A DNA stretch of 64,000 nt from Chersky-840 sp963794615 (GTDB lineage Bacteria; Actinomycetota; Acidimicrobiia; Acidimicrobiales; UBA8190). The first letter of the stretch is position 1; each line of letters starts with the position of its first letter. Where the stretch lies: assembly GCA_963794615.1 (NCBI GenBank), contig CAWCEP010000006.1, positions 868,001 to 932,000 on the forward strand. Reading direction: 5' to 3'. Below are positions 29,054 to 36,352 of this stretch, piece after piece. The notes beneath the pieces were generated by a model, which did no database searches, was not told where the DNA came from, and saw nothing but the letters and a program-made list of their open reading frames with translations. The position numbers were made by a program, and so were the translations under genes.

Positions 29054-29082
29054 TTGCCGGGATGAGCGCCGTTCATTACAAT
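29054..29082 (+). promoter_or_regulatory. Sigma-A-type promoter upstream of mptB
   Basis: TTGCCG at 29054-29059, a 17-bp spacer and TACAAT at 29077-29082 form the best-matching promoter in this part of the window. It points towards mptB with about 125 nt of leader. Confidence 0.65.
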
Positions 29083-29213
29083 GCGCGTTACGAATGTGTC
29101 CGATCCGTATCCTCCCGAGCCGGGCGGACGGGGGGCGGCGGCGGATCGACAGGCACGGTCAGGTGCAGACGAGCTCGAGCGGGTACGAGCACGTTCGGGG
29201 CGAGGGCCGAACG

Positions 29214-30921
29214 ATGGGTGTAATGGGAAGGACCGCCGCATCCGTACGCGGCTTCGATCCTTCGGCGGTCCCCGTCGTTGGGCCGCACGCTCGACCGCCT
29301 GACGATGTGGGACGAGGCGCGTCCGCCGCCGCTGGCCCTTCAGCGCGCTCGGTCGGGCCCGACCTCGAGCCCGGCGCCGTCGAGGGCGACGGGGGCCGCC
29401 TTCTCGTCCGGCCCGCCATTCTCGGGTTCATCGCCGTGTCGGCCATCATGTTCGGCTCGATCCCCCAGGGCTCGCCCTTCGTGCTGAAGCTCCCCGGCGC
29501 CTGGTTCTTCGGCGTCCCCGCCGCGGGCGACGACCACCCCGGCACCGCTCAACTTCCTCGGGCTCATCGCCATGTACGGCGGTCTCGTGCTGTTCATGCG
29601 CGTCTGGTACGGCTTGATCCGCACCCTCTCGCAGGTGAAGGGGGTGCCGGTCCGCAAGCTCGTGATGGTGCTGCGTCTCTGGATCGTCCCGCTTGCTGCT
29701 GGCGCCGCCGCTGTTCAGCCGCGACATCTACAGCTACGCGGCGCAGGGCGAGATGATGAGCCACCACATCAGCCCGTACCACTACGGCCCCGGCGTCCTC
29801 GGCGCCGCCCCGTCGGTGTCGTTGGTCGACCATCTGTGGCTCAACACCCCGGTGCCCTACGGGCCCGCTGTTCATGGAGACCGACGGCTTCCTCACCAGC
29901 GCGTCGGGCCACAACGAGCTCGTCGACCTCGTCCTGTTGCGGCTGCTGGCCCTGGTCGGGCGTCGGGCTCATGGCAATGTCCATCCCCTCGCTGGCGCGG
30001 AGCCTGGGACGAGATCCGTCCTACGCGTTCACCATGGCCGTGCTCAATCCGGTCACGATCCTGCATCTGGTGGGGGGTGCCCACAACGATGCCCTCATGC
30101 TCGGCCTGCTCATGGCCGGCCTGGCCGTGGCGCGTCGAGGGAGACCGGTGGCAGGCATCGTGCTCTGCGCGCTGGCCGCGGCGGTGAAGGTTCCGGCCGC
30201 GCTCGGCGTCATCTACATCGGCTGGGATTGGTTGGGCACCGGGCTGCCCGTGCGCGCCCGAATACGTCCCGTGGTCACCGCCGGCCTGATCGCGTCGGCG
30301 GTGATGGGCGGGTTGTCGATCGTCACCGGTCTCGGATGGAGCTGGGTGCTGAACCTGTCCACCCCGGGGACGGTCCGGTCTTGGGTCGCCCCCGCCACCG
30401 GGGCGGGGATCTTCGTCACCGACCTGGCCCACCTGGTGGGGATCGGGGTGTCGCTGCACACCACCCTGTCGCTGACGCGCGGGCTCGGCGTCATCGTGGC
30501 CTGTGTCGCCGGCGTGCTGCTGTTGCTGCGCTCGGACCGGATCGGGGCCCTGCGCGCCATGGGGATGTCGATGCTCATCATCGTGGCCCTCGGCCCGGTG
30601 GTCCAGCCCTGGTACCTGTCGTGGGGGCTCGTGGTGCTGGCCCCGGTGGCGACCGGCAGGGTGAGGACCCTCATCGTGGGTTCGTCGATCGTGGCCGCCT
30701 TCATCGGCCTACCCGCCGGGCGCCAGCTCGTGTCGGGCCTGTTCCAGGCCGACCCGTTGGCCGTGGCCGTGGCCCTGCTCGCCTGCCTGGCGATCCTGAC
30801 CCTGCCGCTGTCGCCCTTCGACCGTGAGCGCCTCCTGTCGCGGTGGCGCCGACGCGGCGACGGGGACCCGCCGCCCGAGCTCGAAGCGCCGGCGGTGTCG
30901 CTCGGCTACGCCGAGGCCTGA
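29214..30921 (+). CDS. mptB: Polyprenol-phosphomannose-dependent alpha-1,6-mannosyltransferase MptB-like (several frameshifts)
   Basis: A polytopic GT-C mannosyltransferase. In Corynebacterium and Mycobacterium, MptB elongates the lipomannan backbone with polyprenyl-phosphate mannose. Membrane segments begin at AILGFIAVSAIMFGS. The GT-C acidic loop is LFSRDIYSYAAQGEMMSHHI plus SPYHYGPGVLG. Later parts are DPSYAFTMAVLNPVTILHLV, GGAHNDALMLGLLMAGLAVA, AAVKVPAALGVIYIGW and PVVQPWYLSWGLVVLAPVA. Changes of frame near 29,520, 29,690, 29,865 and 29,945 affect the first third; the last 320 residues are in one frame. The ATG at 29214 has a GAGGG sequence 7 nt upstream. The acceptor glycolipid is not known. 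Confidence 0.85.
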
Positions 30922-30927
30922 GCCGCC

Positions 30928-30951
30928 CCCGGGCCTCCGTCGGGGCCCGGG
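30928..30951. terminator. Bidirectional hairpin between mptB and the GNAT gene
   Basis: A perfect 8-bp stem (CCCGGGCC with GGCCCGGG) and an 8-nt loop lie between two convergent genes. No U-tract is present, as is common for actinobacterial terminators. Confidence 0.5.
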
Positions 30952-30999
30952 CTCACCGGCTTGGTCGAGACCGGCGGCAGGGCGGCTTCGGGTTGCCAT

Positions 31000-31485
31000 T
31001 CACAGCATGCGTTGCATGACGGCCACGTCGATCCACTGGCCGAACTTCCGACCCACCTCCCGCTCGACGCCCACCGGCGCGAAGCCACATCGCCGGTGTA
31101 GTGCGATCGACGGCTCGTTGGCGCCCGAGATGCGGGCGATGACGGTGTGGAACCCCCGGGTGACGGCGAGGGCCACGAGCTCGTCGAGCAGGAGGCGGCC
31201 CACCCCTTTGCCCCGCCACCCGGCGTCGACGTAGAGCGAGTCCTCGACCGTCGTCGCATAGGCGGCACGGTCCCGGAACGGCGACAGGGACCCGAACCCG
31301 ACGACGGTGGGCCCGGCCACGGCCACCACGGCTGGGTGGGCCCCCTGGTGGCGGGCGATCCAGGCGCGCTGTTCCTCGGCCGTCCGGGGTTTGATGTCGA
31401 AAGTGACCGTCGAGCCCGTGACCTCCGCGTTGTAGATGGCCCGGATCGCCTCGGTGTCCTCCTGGCGTGCCAGCCGGACCTCCAT
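31000..31485 (-). CDS. GNAT-family N-acetyltransferase, phosphinothricin-acetyltransferase-like
   Basis: A 161-residue acetyl-CoA-dependent transferase. It has the PAT-like N-terminus VRLARQEDTEAIRAIYNAEV and TGSTVTFDIKPRTAEEQRAW. The acetyl-CoA pyrophosphate loop WRGKGVGRLLLDELV (R-G-x-G-x-G/R) follows, then SIALHRRCGFAPVGVEREVG and GQWIDVAVMQRML. Family resemblance to Pat/Bar enzymes does not prove herbicide or antibiotic resistance; the substrate could be methionine sulfone or another small amine. The ATG at 31485 is chosen because it starts the conserved domain and is preceded 6 nt upstream by TACGAT. Longer in-frame starts up to 31548 look non-coding. Confidence 0.88.
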   Translation of the reverse strand: MEVRLARQEDTEAIRAIYNAEVTGSTVTFDIKPRTAEEQRAWIARHQGAHPAVVAVAGPTVVGFGSLSPFRDRAAYATTVEDSLYVDAGWRGKGVGRLLLDELVALAVTRGFHTVIARISGANEPSIALHRRCGFAPVGVEREVGRKFGQWIDVAVMQRML

Positions 31486-31491
31486 CGGGCG

Positions 31492-31497
31492 ATCGTA
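31492..31497 (-). promoter_or_regulatory. -10 box of leaderless promoter for the GNAT gene
   Basis: TACGAT on the minus strand is 6 nt from the ATG at 31485. No Shine-Dalgarno is present. Confidence 0.5.
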
Positions 31498-31570
31498 CCG
31501 GCGCCGCATTCCCCCTTGCCGGGACGCTCCGGCGCCCCTTCGGCCCACCGGAGAACGGGCACGTGGCGAC

Positions 31571-31576
31571 TATGCT
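31571..31576 (+). promoter_or_regulatory. Putative -10 box for the tRNA-Thr/tRNA-Met/rpmG unit
   Basis: TATGCT lies 26 bp upstream of tRNA-Thr. The same hexamer is used by the second rpoB promoter. The -35 region is weak. Confidence 0.4.
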
Positions 31577-31601
31577 CGTCCGGCGCGCAGTTGCCGTGTC
31601 C

Positions 31602-31674
31602 GCCCCCTTAGCTCAGTCGGCAGAGCACAGCCATGGTAAGGCTGGTGTCGTCGGTTCGATTCCGACAGGGGGCT
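31602..31674 (+). tRNA. tRNA-Thr (GGT)
   Basis: 73 nt. The acceptor GCCCCCT pairs with AGGGGGC, the anticodon arm is CAGCC-ATGGTAA-GGCTG with anticodon GGT, and the T arm is GTCGG-TTCGATT-CCGAC. CCA is not encoded. Confidence 0.95.
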
Positions 31675-31681
31675 CGCCCCT

Positions 31682-31755
31682 GGCGGCGTAGCTCAGTTGG
31701 TCAGAGCACACGGCTCATAATCGTGTTGTCGCGGGTTCGAGTCCCGCCGCCGCTA
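31682..31755 (+). tRNA. tRNA-Met (CAT)
   Basis: 74 nt, with CCA encoded immediately after. The anticodon arm is CACGG-CTCATAA-TCGTG and the T arm is GCGGG-TTCGAGT-CCCGC. The anticodon stem lacks the three G-C pairs of initiators, so it is an elongator tRNA-Met; a tRNA-Ile with modified CAT is less likely. Confidence 0.9.
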
Positions 31756-31812
31756 CCAGCCTGAGGGAACGGCCCCCCGCTTCGAGCGGGGAGCCCGAGA
31801 AGGAGCACAGTC

Positions 31813-31977
31813 ATGGCCAAGAACGAGAAGAGGGTGCAGGTCACCCTGGCCTGCGAAGTCTGCAAGCGCCGCAACTACATCACCATGAAGAACAAGCAGA
31901 ACGACCGGGAGCGGATTGAGCTCACCAAATTCTGCCGCTGGGACCGCCAGCACACCCTCCACAAAGAGACCCGCTGA
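31813..31977 (+). CDS. rpmG: 50S ribosomal protein L33
   Basis: A 54-residue protein starting MAKNEKRVQVTLACEVCKRR and ending FCRWDRQHTLHKETR, with AAGGAGC upstream of the ATG. The first zinc-ligand pair (C-E-V-C) is present. The second pair is only half conserved, C-R-W-D in place of C-x-x-C, so zinc binding is uncertain. It lies between tRNA-Met and tRNA-Trp, directly before secE-nusG, the usual bacterial arrangement. Confidence 0.95.
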   Translation: MAKNEKRVQVTLACEVCKRRNYITMKNKQNDRERIELTKFCRWDRQHTLHKETR

Positions 31978-32064
31978 CCGTCGGGAGACCGGGCGTGGCC
32001 GGTGATAACCTCACTGACCGGCCCCCTTGGCCGCCCGGGCGGTGACCGGTGTCCTGGCCGCCGA

Positions 32065-32137
32065 AGGGCAGTAGCTCAATTGGTAGAGCACCGGTCTCCA
32101 AAACCGGCGGTTGGGGGTTCGAGTCCCTCCTGCCCTG
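32065..32137 (+). tRNA. tRNA-Trp (CCA)
   Basis: 73 nt plus an encoded CCA. The acceptor AGGGCAG pairs with CTGCCCT, the anticodon arm is CCGGT-CTCCAAA-ACCGG with anticodon CCA, and the T-stem is GGGGG/CCCTC. It sits 30 bp before secE, a common bacterial linkage. Confidence 0.96.
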
Positions 32138-32167
32138 CCATCTGGCCGTCGAAAGGCGTGCGAAGCC

Positions 32168-32476
32168 GTGAACCGTGAGATGAAGCGCATGATGCAGCGC
32201 CAAGGTCAGATCGAGGCTGACGGCTCTCCCGCGACCCGACGCACACCCCCGCCCCGCTCCCGTCCGGTGGTCCAGCCCGAGACCTCCTTCTTCGGTCGCA
32301 TCGCCGAATTCTTCCGCGAGGTGCGCTCCGAGCTCCGCCAGGTGGCCTGGCCCACCCGCAAGGAAGTCGTCAACTCCGCCACCATCGTCTTTCTGGTCCT
32401 CGTGCTGCTGGTGAGCCTCATCTTCTTGCTCAACTACGCCTTCTCGCACGCCGTCATCTTCCTGTTCAAGTCATGA
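32168..32476 (+). CDS. secE: Preprotein translocase subunit SecE
   Basis: A 102-residue subunit of the SecYEG channel. It has a short basic N-terminal extension and the amphipathic helix FFGRIAEFFREVRSELRQVAW. The invariant WPTRKEV motif and a single transmembrane span (SATIVFLVLVLLVSLIFLL) follow. Starts at GTG 32168; an ATG at 32180 is possible. Its stop overlaps the nusG start as ATGA, indicating translational coupling. Confidence 0.96.
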   Translation: MNREMKRMMQRQGQIEADGSPATRRTPPPRSRPVVQPETSFFGRIAEFFREVRSELRQVAWPTRKEVVNSATIVFLVLVLLVSLIFLLNYAFSHAVIFLFKS

Positions 32477-33378
32477 GCGATCCCGATCTCGAGCAGGGCG
32501 AAGACCTGGGCGACGCCACGGCGCCCACCATCGGGTCGGCCGACGTCGACTCGCCGGTGGAAGACGGGGCCGTTGTCGACGCCGTCGACGGGGACGGCGG
32601 CCTGTCGGGGGAGGCCGAGGAGAACGGACACGTCTCGGGCCCTGTCGCCGAAGAGTCCGTCGTTGAAGAGCCTGTCGCCGAGGAGCCCGTCGTCGAAGAG
32701 CCGGCGTTCGAAGCGCCGGCGGTGGCCGAGGCCGTCGAGGAGGCCGCCGTCGAAGCGGCGGTGATCGAGGGCCCGGGCTGGGACAACGACGACGACGAGG
32801 ACGAGCCCCCCGCCGTCGTGGAGAGCCCCTACGACCGGCCCGGACGCTGGTTCGTGGTCCACACCTACGCCGGCTACGAGAACAAGGTGAAGTCCAACCT
32901 CGAGAGCCGGATCGTCTCGATGAACATGGAGGACCGGATCTTCGAGGTCGTGATCCCCATGGAGGACGTCGTCGAGTTCAAGAACGGCAAGAAGGTCGTC
33001 GTCCAGAAGAAGGTGTTCCCCGGCTATCTGCTCACCCGCTGCGACCTCGACGACGACTCGTGGTCGGTGATCCGCAACACCCCCGGCGTGACCGGGTTCG
33101 TGGGTCCCGGGACCAAGCCGACGCCCCTATCGCGGCGCGAGGTGGAGAGCATCCTCCAGGTCAAGGTCGAGGGGGGCGCCGAGCCCATCAAGAAGACGCG
33201 GCCTCGTCTCGAGTACGAGGTCGGCGAGACCGTCCGAGTCCGAGAAGGGCCCTTCGCCGACTTCTCGGGACAGATCGACGAGATCAACGAAGACCAGCTG
33301 AAGCTGAAGGTGCTCGTCAACATCTTCGGCCGCGAGACTCCCGTCGAGCTCGAATTCAGCCAGGTCGCCAAGCTCTAG
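32473..33378 (+). CDS. nusG: Transcription elongation/termination factor NusG with acidic N-terminal extension
   Basis: A 301-residue protein. The NGN domain starts near residue 124 (GRWFVVHTYAGYENKVKSNL, then KVFPGYLLTRCDLDDDSWSV, TPGVTGFVGPGTKP). The KOW domain occupies about 245-301 (FADFSGQIDEINEDQLKLKV). It binds RNA polymerase and links it to Rho or the ribosome. The first ~120 residues are highly acidic with short imperfect repeats (EESVVEEPVAEEPVVEEP). Such extensions are known in actinobacterial NusG but are long here. It sits in the standard secE-nusG-rplK-rplA order. Confidence 0.97.
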   Translation: MSDPDLEQGEDLGDATAPTIGSADVDSPVEDGAVVDAVDGDGGLSGEAEENGHVSGPVAEESVVEEPVAEEPVVEEPAFEAPAVAEAVEEAAVEAAVIEGPGWDNDDDEDEPPAVVESPYDRPGRWFVVHTYAGYENKVKSNLESRIVSMNMEDRIFEVVIPMEDVVEFKNGKKVVVQKKVFPGYLLTRCDLDDDSWSVIRNTPGVTGFVGPGTKPTPLSRREVESILQVKVEGGAEPIKKTRPRLEYEVGETVRVREGPFADFSGQIDEINEDQLKLKVLVNIFGRETPVELEFSQVAKL

Positions 33379-33397
33379 CCCCAGGAGGCTCTCCGTC

Positions 33398-33829
33398 ATG
33401 CCCCCCAAGAAGAAGGTCCTCGCCGTGGTGAAGATCCAGCTCCCGGCCGGGAGCGCCACGCCGGCGCCGCCGGTCGGCACGGCGCTCGGGCCCCACGGCG
33501 TGCAGACCATGGAGTTCTGCAAGCAGTACAACGCCGCCACCGAAAGCCAGCGGGGCACCATCGTGCCCGTCGAGATCACGATCTACGAGGACCGCTCGTT
33601 CACGTTCGTGCTCAAGACGCCGCCCACGCCCGCCCTCATCCGTGAGGCGCTCGGCATCGACAAGGGCGCCGCCGCGGCGGGCCGGGAGCGGGCGGGATCG
33701 ATCACCGACGCCCAGGTCACCCAGATCGCCACGGTGAAGCTGCCCGACCTCAATACCGACGACATCGACGCCGCCAAGCGCCAGGTGGCCGGCACGGCGC
33801 GCTCGATGGGCATCGCCGTCGAAGGCTGA
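33398..33829 (+). CDS. rplK: 50S ribosomal protein L11
   Basis: A 143-residue L11, the GTPase-centre protein binding 23S rRNA and the target site of thiopeptides. The N-terminal domain has IQLPAGSATPAPPVGTALGP, including the conserved proline-rich segment. The C-terminal rRNA-binding domain has FTFVLKTPPTPALIREALGI and AGTARSMGIAVEG. Starts at ATG after AGGAGG, 19 bp downstream of nusG. Confidence 0.98.
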   Translation: MPPKKKVLAVVKIQLPAGSATPAPPVGTALGPHGVQTMEFCKQYNAATESQRGTIVPVEITIYEDRSFTFVLKTPPTPALIREALGIDKGAAAAGRERAGSITDAQVTQIATVKLPDLNTDDIDAAKRQVAGTARSMGIAVEG

Positions 33830-33866
33830 CGGCGCCGCACCGCCTGACCAAGAAGAGGAACCCCAC

Positions 33867-34586
33867 GTGCACAAAGGCAAGAAATACCGAGCCGCGCTCG
33901 AGCACTTCGACCGGCGGCACCTGTACTCACCGAGTGAAGCGGTGGACCTCGTCAAGGAGCTCGCCCCGGCGAAGTTCGACGAGACCGTTGAGCTGGCCGT
34001 CCGTCTCGGGGTAGACCCGCGCAAGGCCGACCAGATCGTGCGGGGGACGCTCAGCCTTCCCGCCGGCACGGGGCGGACGGCCCGGGTCGTGGTCTTCGCC
34101 CAGGGCGACGCCGCCGCCGAAGGCCGGGCCGCCGGCGCGGACGACGTCGGGGCCGATGACCTCGTGGCCAAGGTCGAGGGGGGCTTCCTCGACTTCGACG
34201 TGGCCATCGCCACCCCGGACATGATGGGCCAGGTCGGCAAGCTGGGGCGTGTCCTCGGTCCTCGGGGGCTCATGCCCAACCCCAAGACCGGGACCGTGAC
34301 CACCGACGTCGGCAAGGCCGTGACCGAGTTCAAGGGCGGCCGCGTCGAGTACCGCACCGACAAGGTCGGCAACATCCACGTCCGGGTGGGCAAGGTGTCG
34401 TTCACACGCGAACAGCTGCTGCAGAACGTGCACGCCGTCATCGAGGAGCTCATGCGGGCAAAGCCCCCTGCCGCCAAGGGCCGGTACCTCCGGGGCGTGA
34501 CGCTGTCGTCCACGATGGGGCCCGGGGTCCACATCGATCCCGCCCGGGCCCGGGAGCTCGACGAGGAGCTGGCCGCCTCGGCGTAG
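33867..34586 (+). CDS. rplA: 50S ribosomal protein L1
   Basis: A 239-residue L1 of the ribosomal stalk and, in many bacteria, repressor of its own operon. It starts at GTG (HKGKKYRAALEHFDRRHLYS) behind AGAGGAA. It contains KLGRVLGPRGLMPNPKTGTV, the L1 signature, and NVHAVIEELMRAKPPAAKGR. Length is normal. Confidence 0.98.
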   Translation: MHKGKKYRAALEHFDRRHLYSPSEAVDLVKELAPAKFDETVELAVRLGVDPRKADQIVRGTLSLPAGTGRTARVVVFAQGDAAAEGRAAGADDVGADDLVAKVEGGFLDFDVAIATPDMMGQVGKLGRVLGPRGLMPNPKTGTVTTDVGKAVTEFKGGRVEYRTDKVGNIHVRVGKVSFTREQLLQNVHAVIEELMRAKPPAAKGRYLRGVTLSSTMGPGVHIDPARARELDEELAASA

Positions 34587-34635
34587 AGAAGCCGTCCTTC
34601 GGGAAGAGCCGTCCCGGGGAAGTAGTAGATTCGAC

Positions 34636-34745
34636 CGGCGACCTCCCCGGAGGTCGAGGACCACAGATCGAGTATTCGCCGTCGCCGTAGACCTCCGGTA
34701 ACGCCCTCGGGCGTCGAAGGGGCTCCAGAGCCCGCCTGACCAGGT
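34636..34745 (+). promoter_or_regulatory. Ribosomal protein L10 leader (rplJ-rplL autoregulatory RNA)
   Basis: The 256-nt rplA-rplJ gap contains three perfect short hairpins: 34640-34655 (GACCTCC/GGAGGTC), 34701-34714 (ACGCCC/GGGCGT) and 34720-34733 (GGGCTC/GAGCCC). They surround GTAGACCTCCGGTAACG, which resembles the conserved core of L10 leaders. In other bacteria this RNA is bound by L10(L12)4 to repress rplJ-rplL. Assignment is from layout and hairpins, not a covariance search. Confidence 0.7.
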
Positions 34746-34842
34746 GACGATCGTGACACTCGGCGGGGTATCGGCCCTGCTCGGTGGATGCGGTGGCGGC
34801 ACGACACGAGCGGTGCCGCAACCGTTCCGAGCACGGGAGTCG

Positions 34843-35547
34843 ATGATGGAAAACCCCAGGCCGCAGAAGGTGGCCGTCGTGACAGAGGTGCGTGAGCGCC
34901 TCGACGCCGCCCAGGCCGCCATCCTGACGGAGTACCGGGGGCTGACCGTCGCCGAGCTGGCCGCATTGCGCAACGTCTTGCGGGCGGCCGGCGGGGACTA
35001 CAAGGTCTACAAGAACACCCTGGTCAAGCTCGCCATATCCGGCGGGCGCCACGAGTCGTTGGCGCCCCTGCTCGAGGGCCCGACGGCCATCGCCTTCGTG
35101 TCGGGCGAGGTGAGCGCGGCGGCCAAGGCCCTCCGTGATTACGCCCGGGCCTATCCGAGCCTGGTGATCAAGGGCGGCCTCCACGGCGACGGTTTCCTGA
35201 CGAGCCAGGACCTCGCCGCCCTGGCCGACCTGCCACCCCGCGACGTGCTCCTGGCCCAGCTGGCGGGGGCGATCGCAGCCCCGCTGCGACAGTTCGCCGG
35301 CCTCCTCCAGGCGCTTCCCCGAAATCTCGCCTACGGGTTGTCGGCCCTGCTGGACGAGCGCGGCGGCGCTCCTGCCGCGGCCGCCCCCGCCGAGGACGTT
35401 GCGACGGATACCCCTGCCCCCGCCGAGACCGCGGCCACAGAGACCGAAGCTCCCGCCGAGGACGTTGCCGATCCCGCCGCCAGCGCAGAGGCGGCGTCGG
35501 ACGCCGAGCCCGAGGCAGCGCCCGAGGGCGAATCCGGGCAGGGCTGA
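34843..35547 (+). CDS. rplJ: 50S ribosomal protein L10 with Ala/Glu-rich tail
   Basis: A 234-residue stalk-base protein that binds L7/L12 dimers. The core runs from NPRPQKVAVVTEVRERLDAA and ILTEYRGLTVAELAALRNVL to ALPRNLAYGLSALLDERGG (about residues 1-180). A low-complexity Ala/Glu/Pro tail of about 55 residues follows, absent from typical 175-residue L10. The first of two consecutive ATGs is chosen because GGGAG lies upstream; the longer frame from 34744 lies in the leader RNA. Confidence 0.97.
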   Translation: MMENPRPQKVAVVTEVRERLDAAQAAILTEYRGLTVAELAALRNVLRAAGGDYKVYKNTLVKLAISGGRHESLAPLLEGPTAIAFVSGEVSAAAKALRDYARAYPSLVIKGGLHGDGFLTSQDLAALADLPPRDVLLAQLAGAIAAPLRQFAGLLQALPRNLAYGLSALLDERGGAPAAAAPAEDVATDTPAPAETAATETEAPAEDVADPAASAEAASDAEPEAAPEGESGQG

Positions 35548-35623
35548 GGCGGGTCCCGGACCGCCACATCGTCGACCATCTAGCAATTCAGACCATCGAG
35601 CAATTCAAAGGAGCAGAGCCACC

Positions 35624-36016
35624 ATGGCCACCAAGATCAGCAAAGACGACATTCTCGAGGGGATCGCCAACCTCTCGGTCCTCGAGCTCTCCGAGCTCCT
35701 CAAGGACTTCGAGGAGAAGTTCGGGGTCACCGCCGCCGCCCCCGTGGCGGTCGCCGCCGCCCCGGCCGCCGGAGGCGGGGACGCCGGTGGCGGTGAGGAC
35801 GAGAAGACCGAGTTCGACGTCATCCTCAATGCCGCTGGCGACAAGAAGATCCAGGTCATCAAGGAAGTCCGGACGCTCACCAGCCTGGGACTGAAAGAGG
35901 CCAAGGACCTGGTGGACTCCGCTCCCAAGCCCGTGCTGGAGCGGGTGTCGAAGGAGGACGCCGACAAGGCCAAGGCCCAGCTCGAGGAGGCCGGGGCGAC
36001 CGTCGAGGTCAAATAG
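35624..36016 (+). CDS. rplL: 50S ribosomal protein L7/L12
   Basis: A 130-residue stalk protein recruiting translational GTPases. It has an N-terminal dimerisation domain (ISKDDILEGIANLSVLELSE), an Ala/Gly hinge (VAVAAAPAAGGGDAGGGEDE) and a C-terminal factor-binding domain (IKEVRTLTSLGLKEAKDLVD). The Shine-Dalgarno AAAGGAG is strong, matching its need for multiple copies per ribosome. Confidence 0.98.
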   Translation: MATKISKDDILEGIANLSVLELSELLKDFEEKFGVTAAAPVAVAAAPAAGGGDAGGGEDEKTEFDVILNAAGDKKIQVIKEVRTLTSLGLKEAKDLVDSAPKPVLERVSKEDADKAKAQLEEAGATVEVK

Positions 36017-36352
36017 CCCGGGCGCCCCGGGGGCGCGAGTGCTTGACGACACCCCGGCGCGTCCGTAGCCTGTCGGTGGCAGTAAGAAGGGGTTGCCATT
36101 TGCCGCGCTCCCGCGTATGCTGTGCGGTTGCCGTGCCCCTTTCTTCGCGCCACCCTTGCCGTATCCGGCTGGCTGACGCGCGCCGCTGTGCCCGCGGCGC
36201 AGGCGCAATCGTCACCGTTTTCTCGTGTCCCCGCCCGTCCCCCGTGTAGCACCCCCTAGCCACCCCGTCCCCGGCCCCCCCGGGGACACTCCACCCGTCA
36301 CCGTCCCGCCGTCTCGTTCATTGCCCGCCACCCACCTGGGAGGAGTCGACCG
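36017..36352 (+). promoter_or_regulatory. rplL-rpoB intergenic region with attenuator hairpin and two promoters
   Basis: 336 bp without a gene. Just after the rplL stop is a short self-complementary hairpin (CCCGGG at 36017-36022 and 36026-36031), possibly an attenuator. Two promoter-like pairs follow: TTGACG (36043-36048), 17 bp, TAGCCT (36066-36071); and TTGCCA (36093-36098), 17 bp, TATGCT (36116-36121). The remaining ~230 nt would be an rpoB leader ending in GGGAGGAG before the TTG start. Confidence 0.6.

Noticed and set aside
28904..32137. tRNA genes as attachment sites of further mobile elements
   Set aside because: No duplicated tRNA 3' ends were seen near the four tRNAs and the flanking genes are ordinary chromosomal ones.
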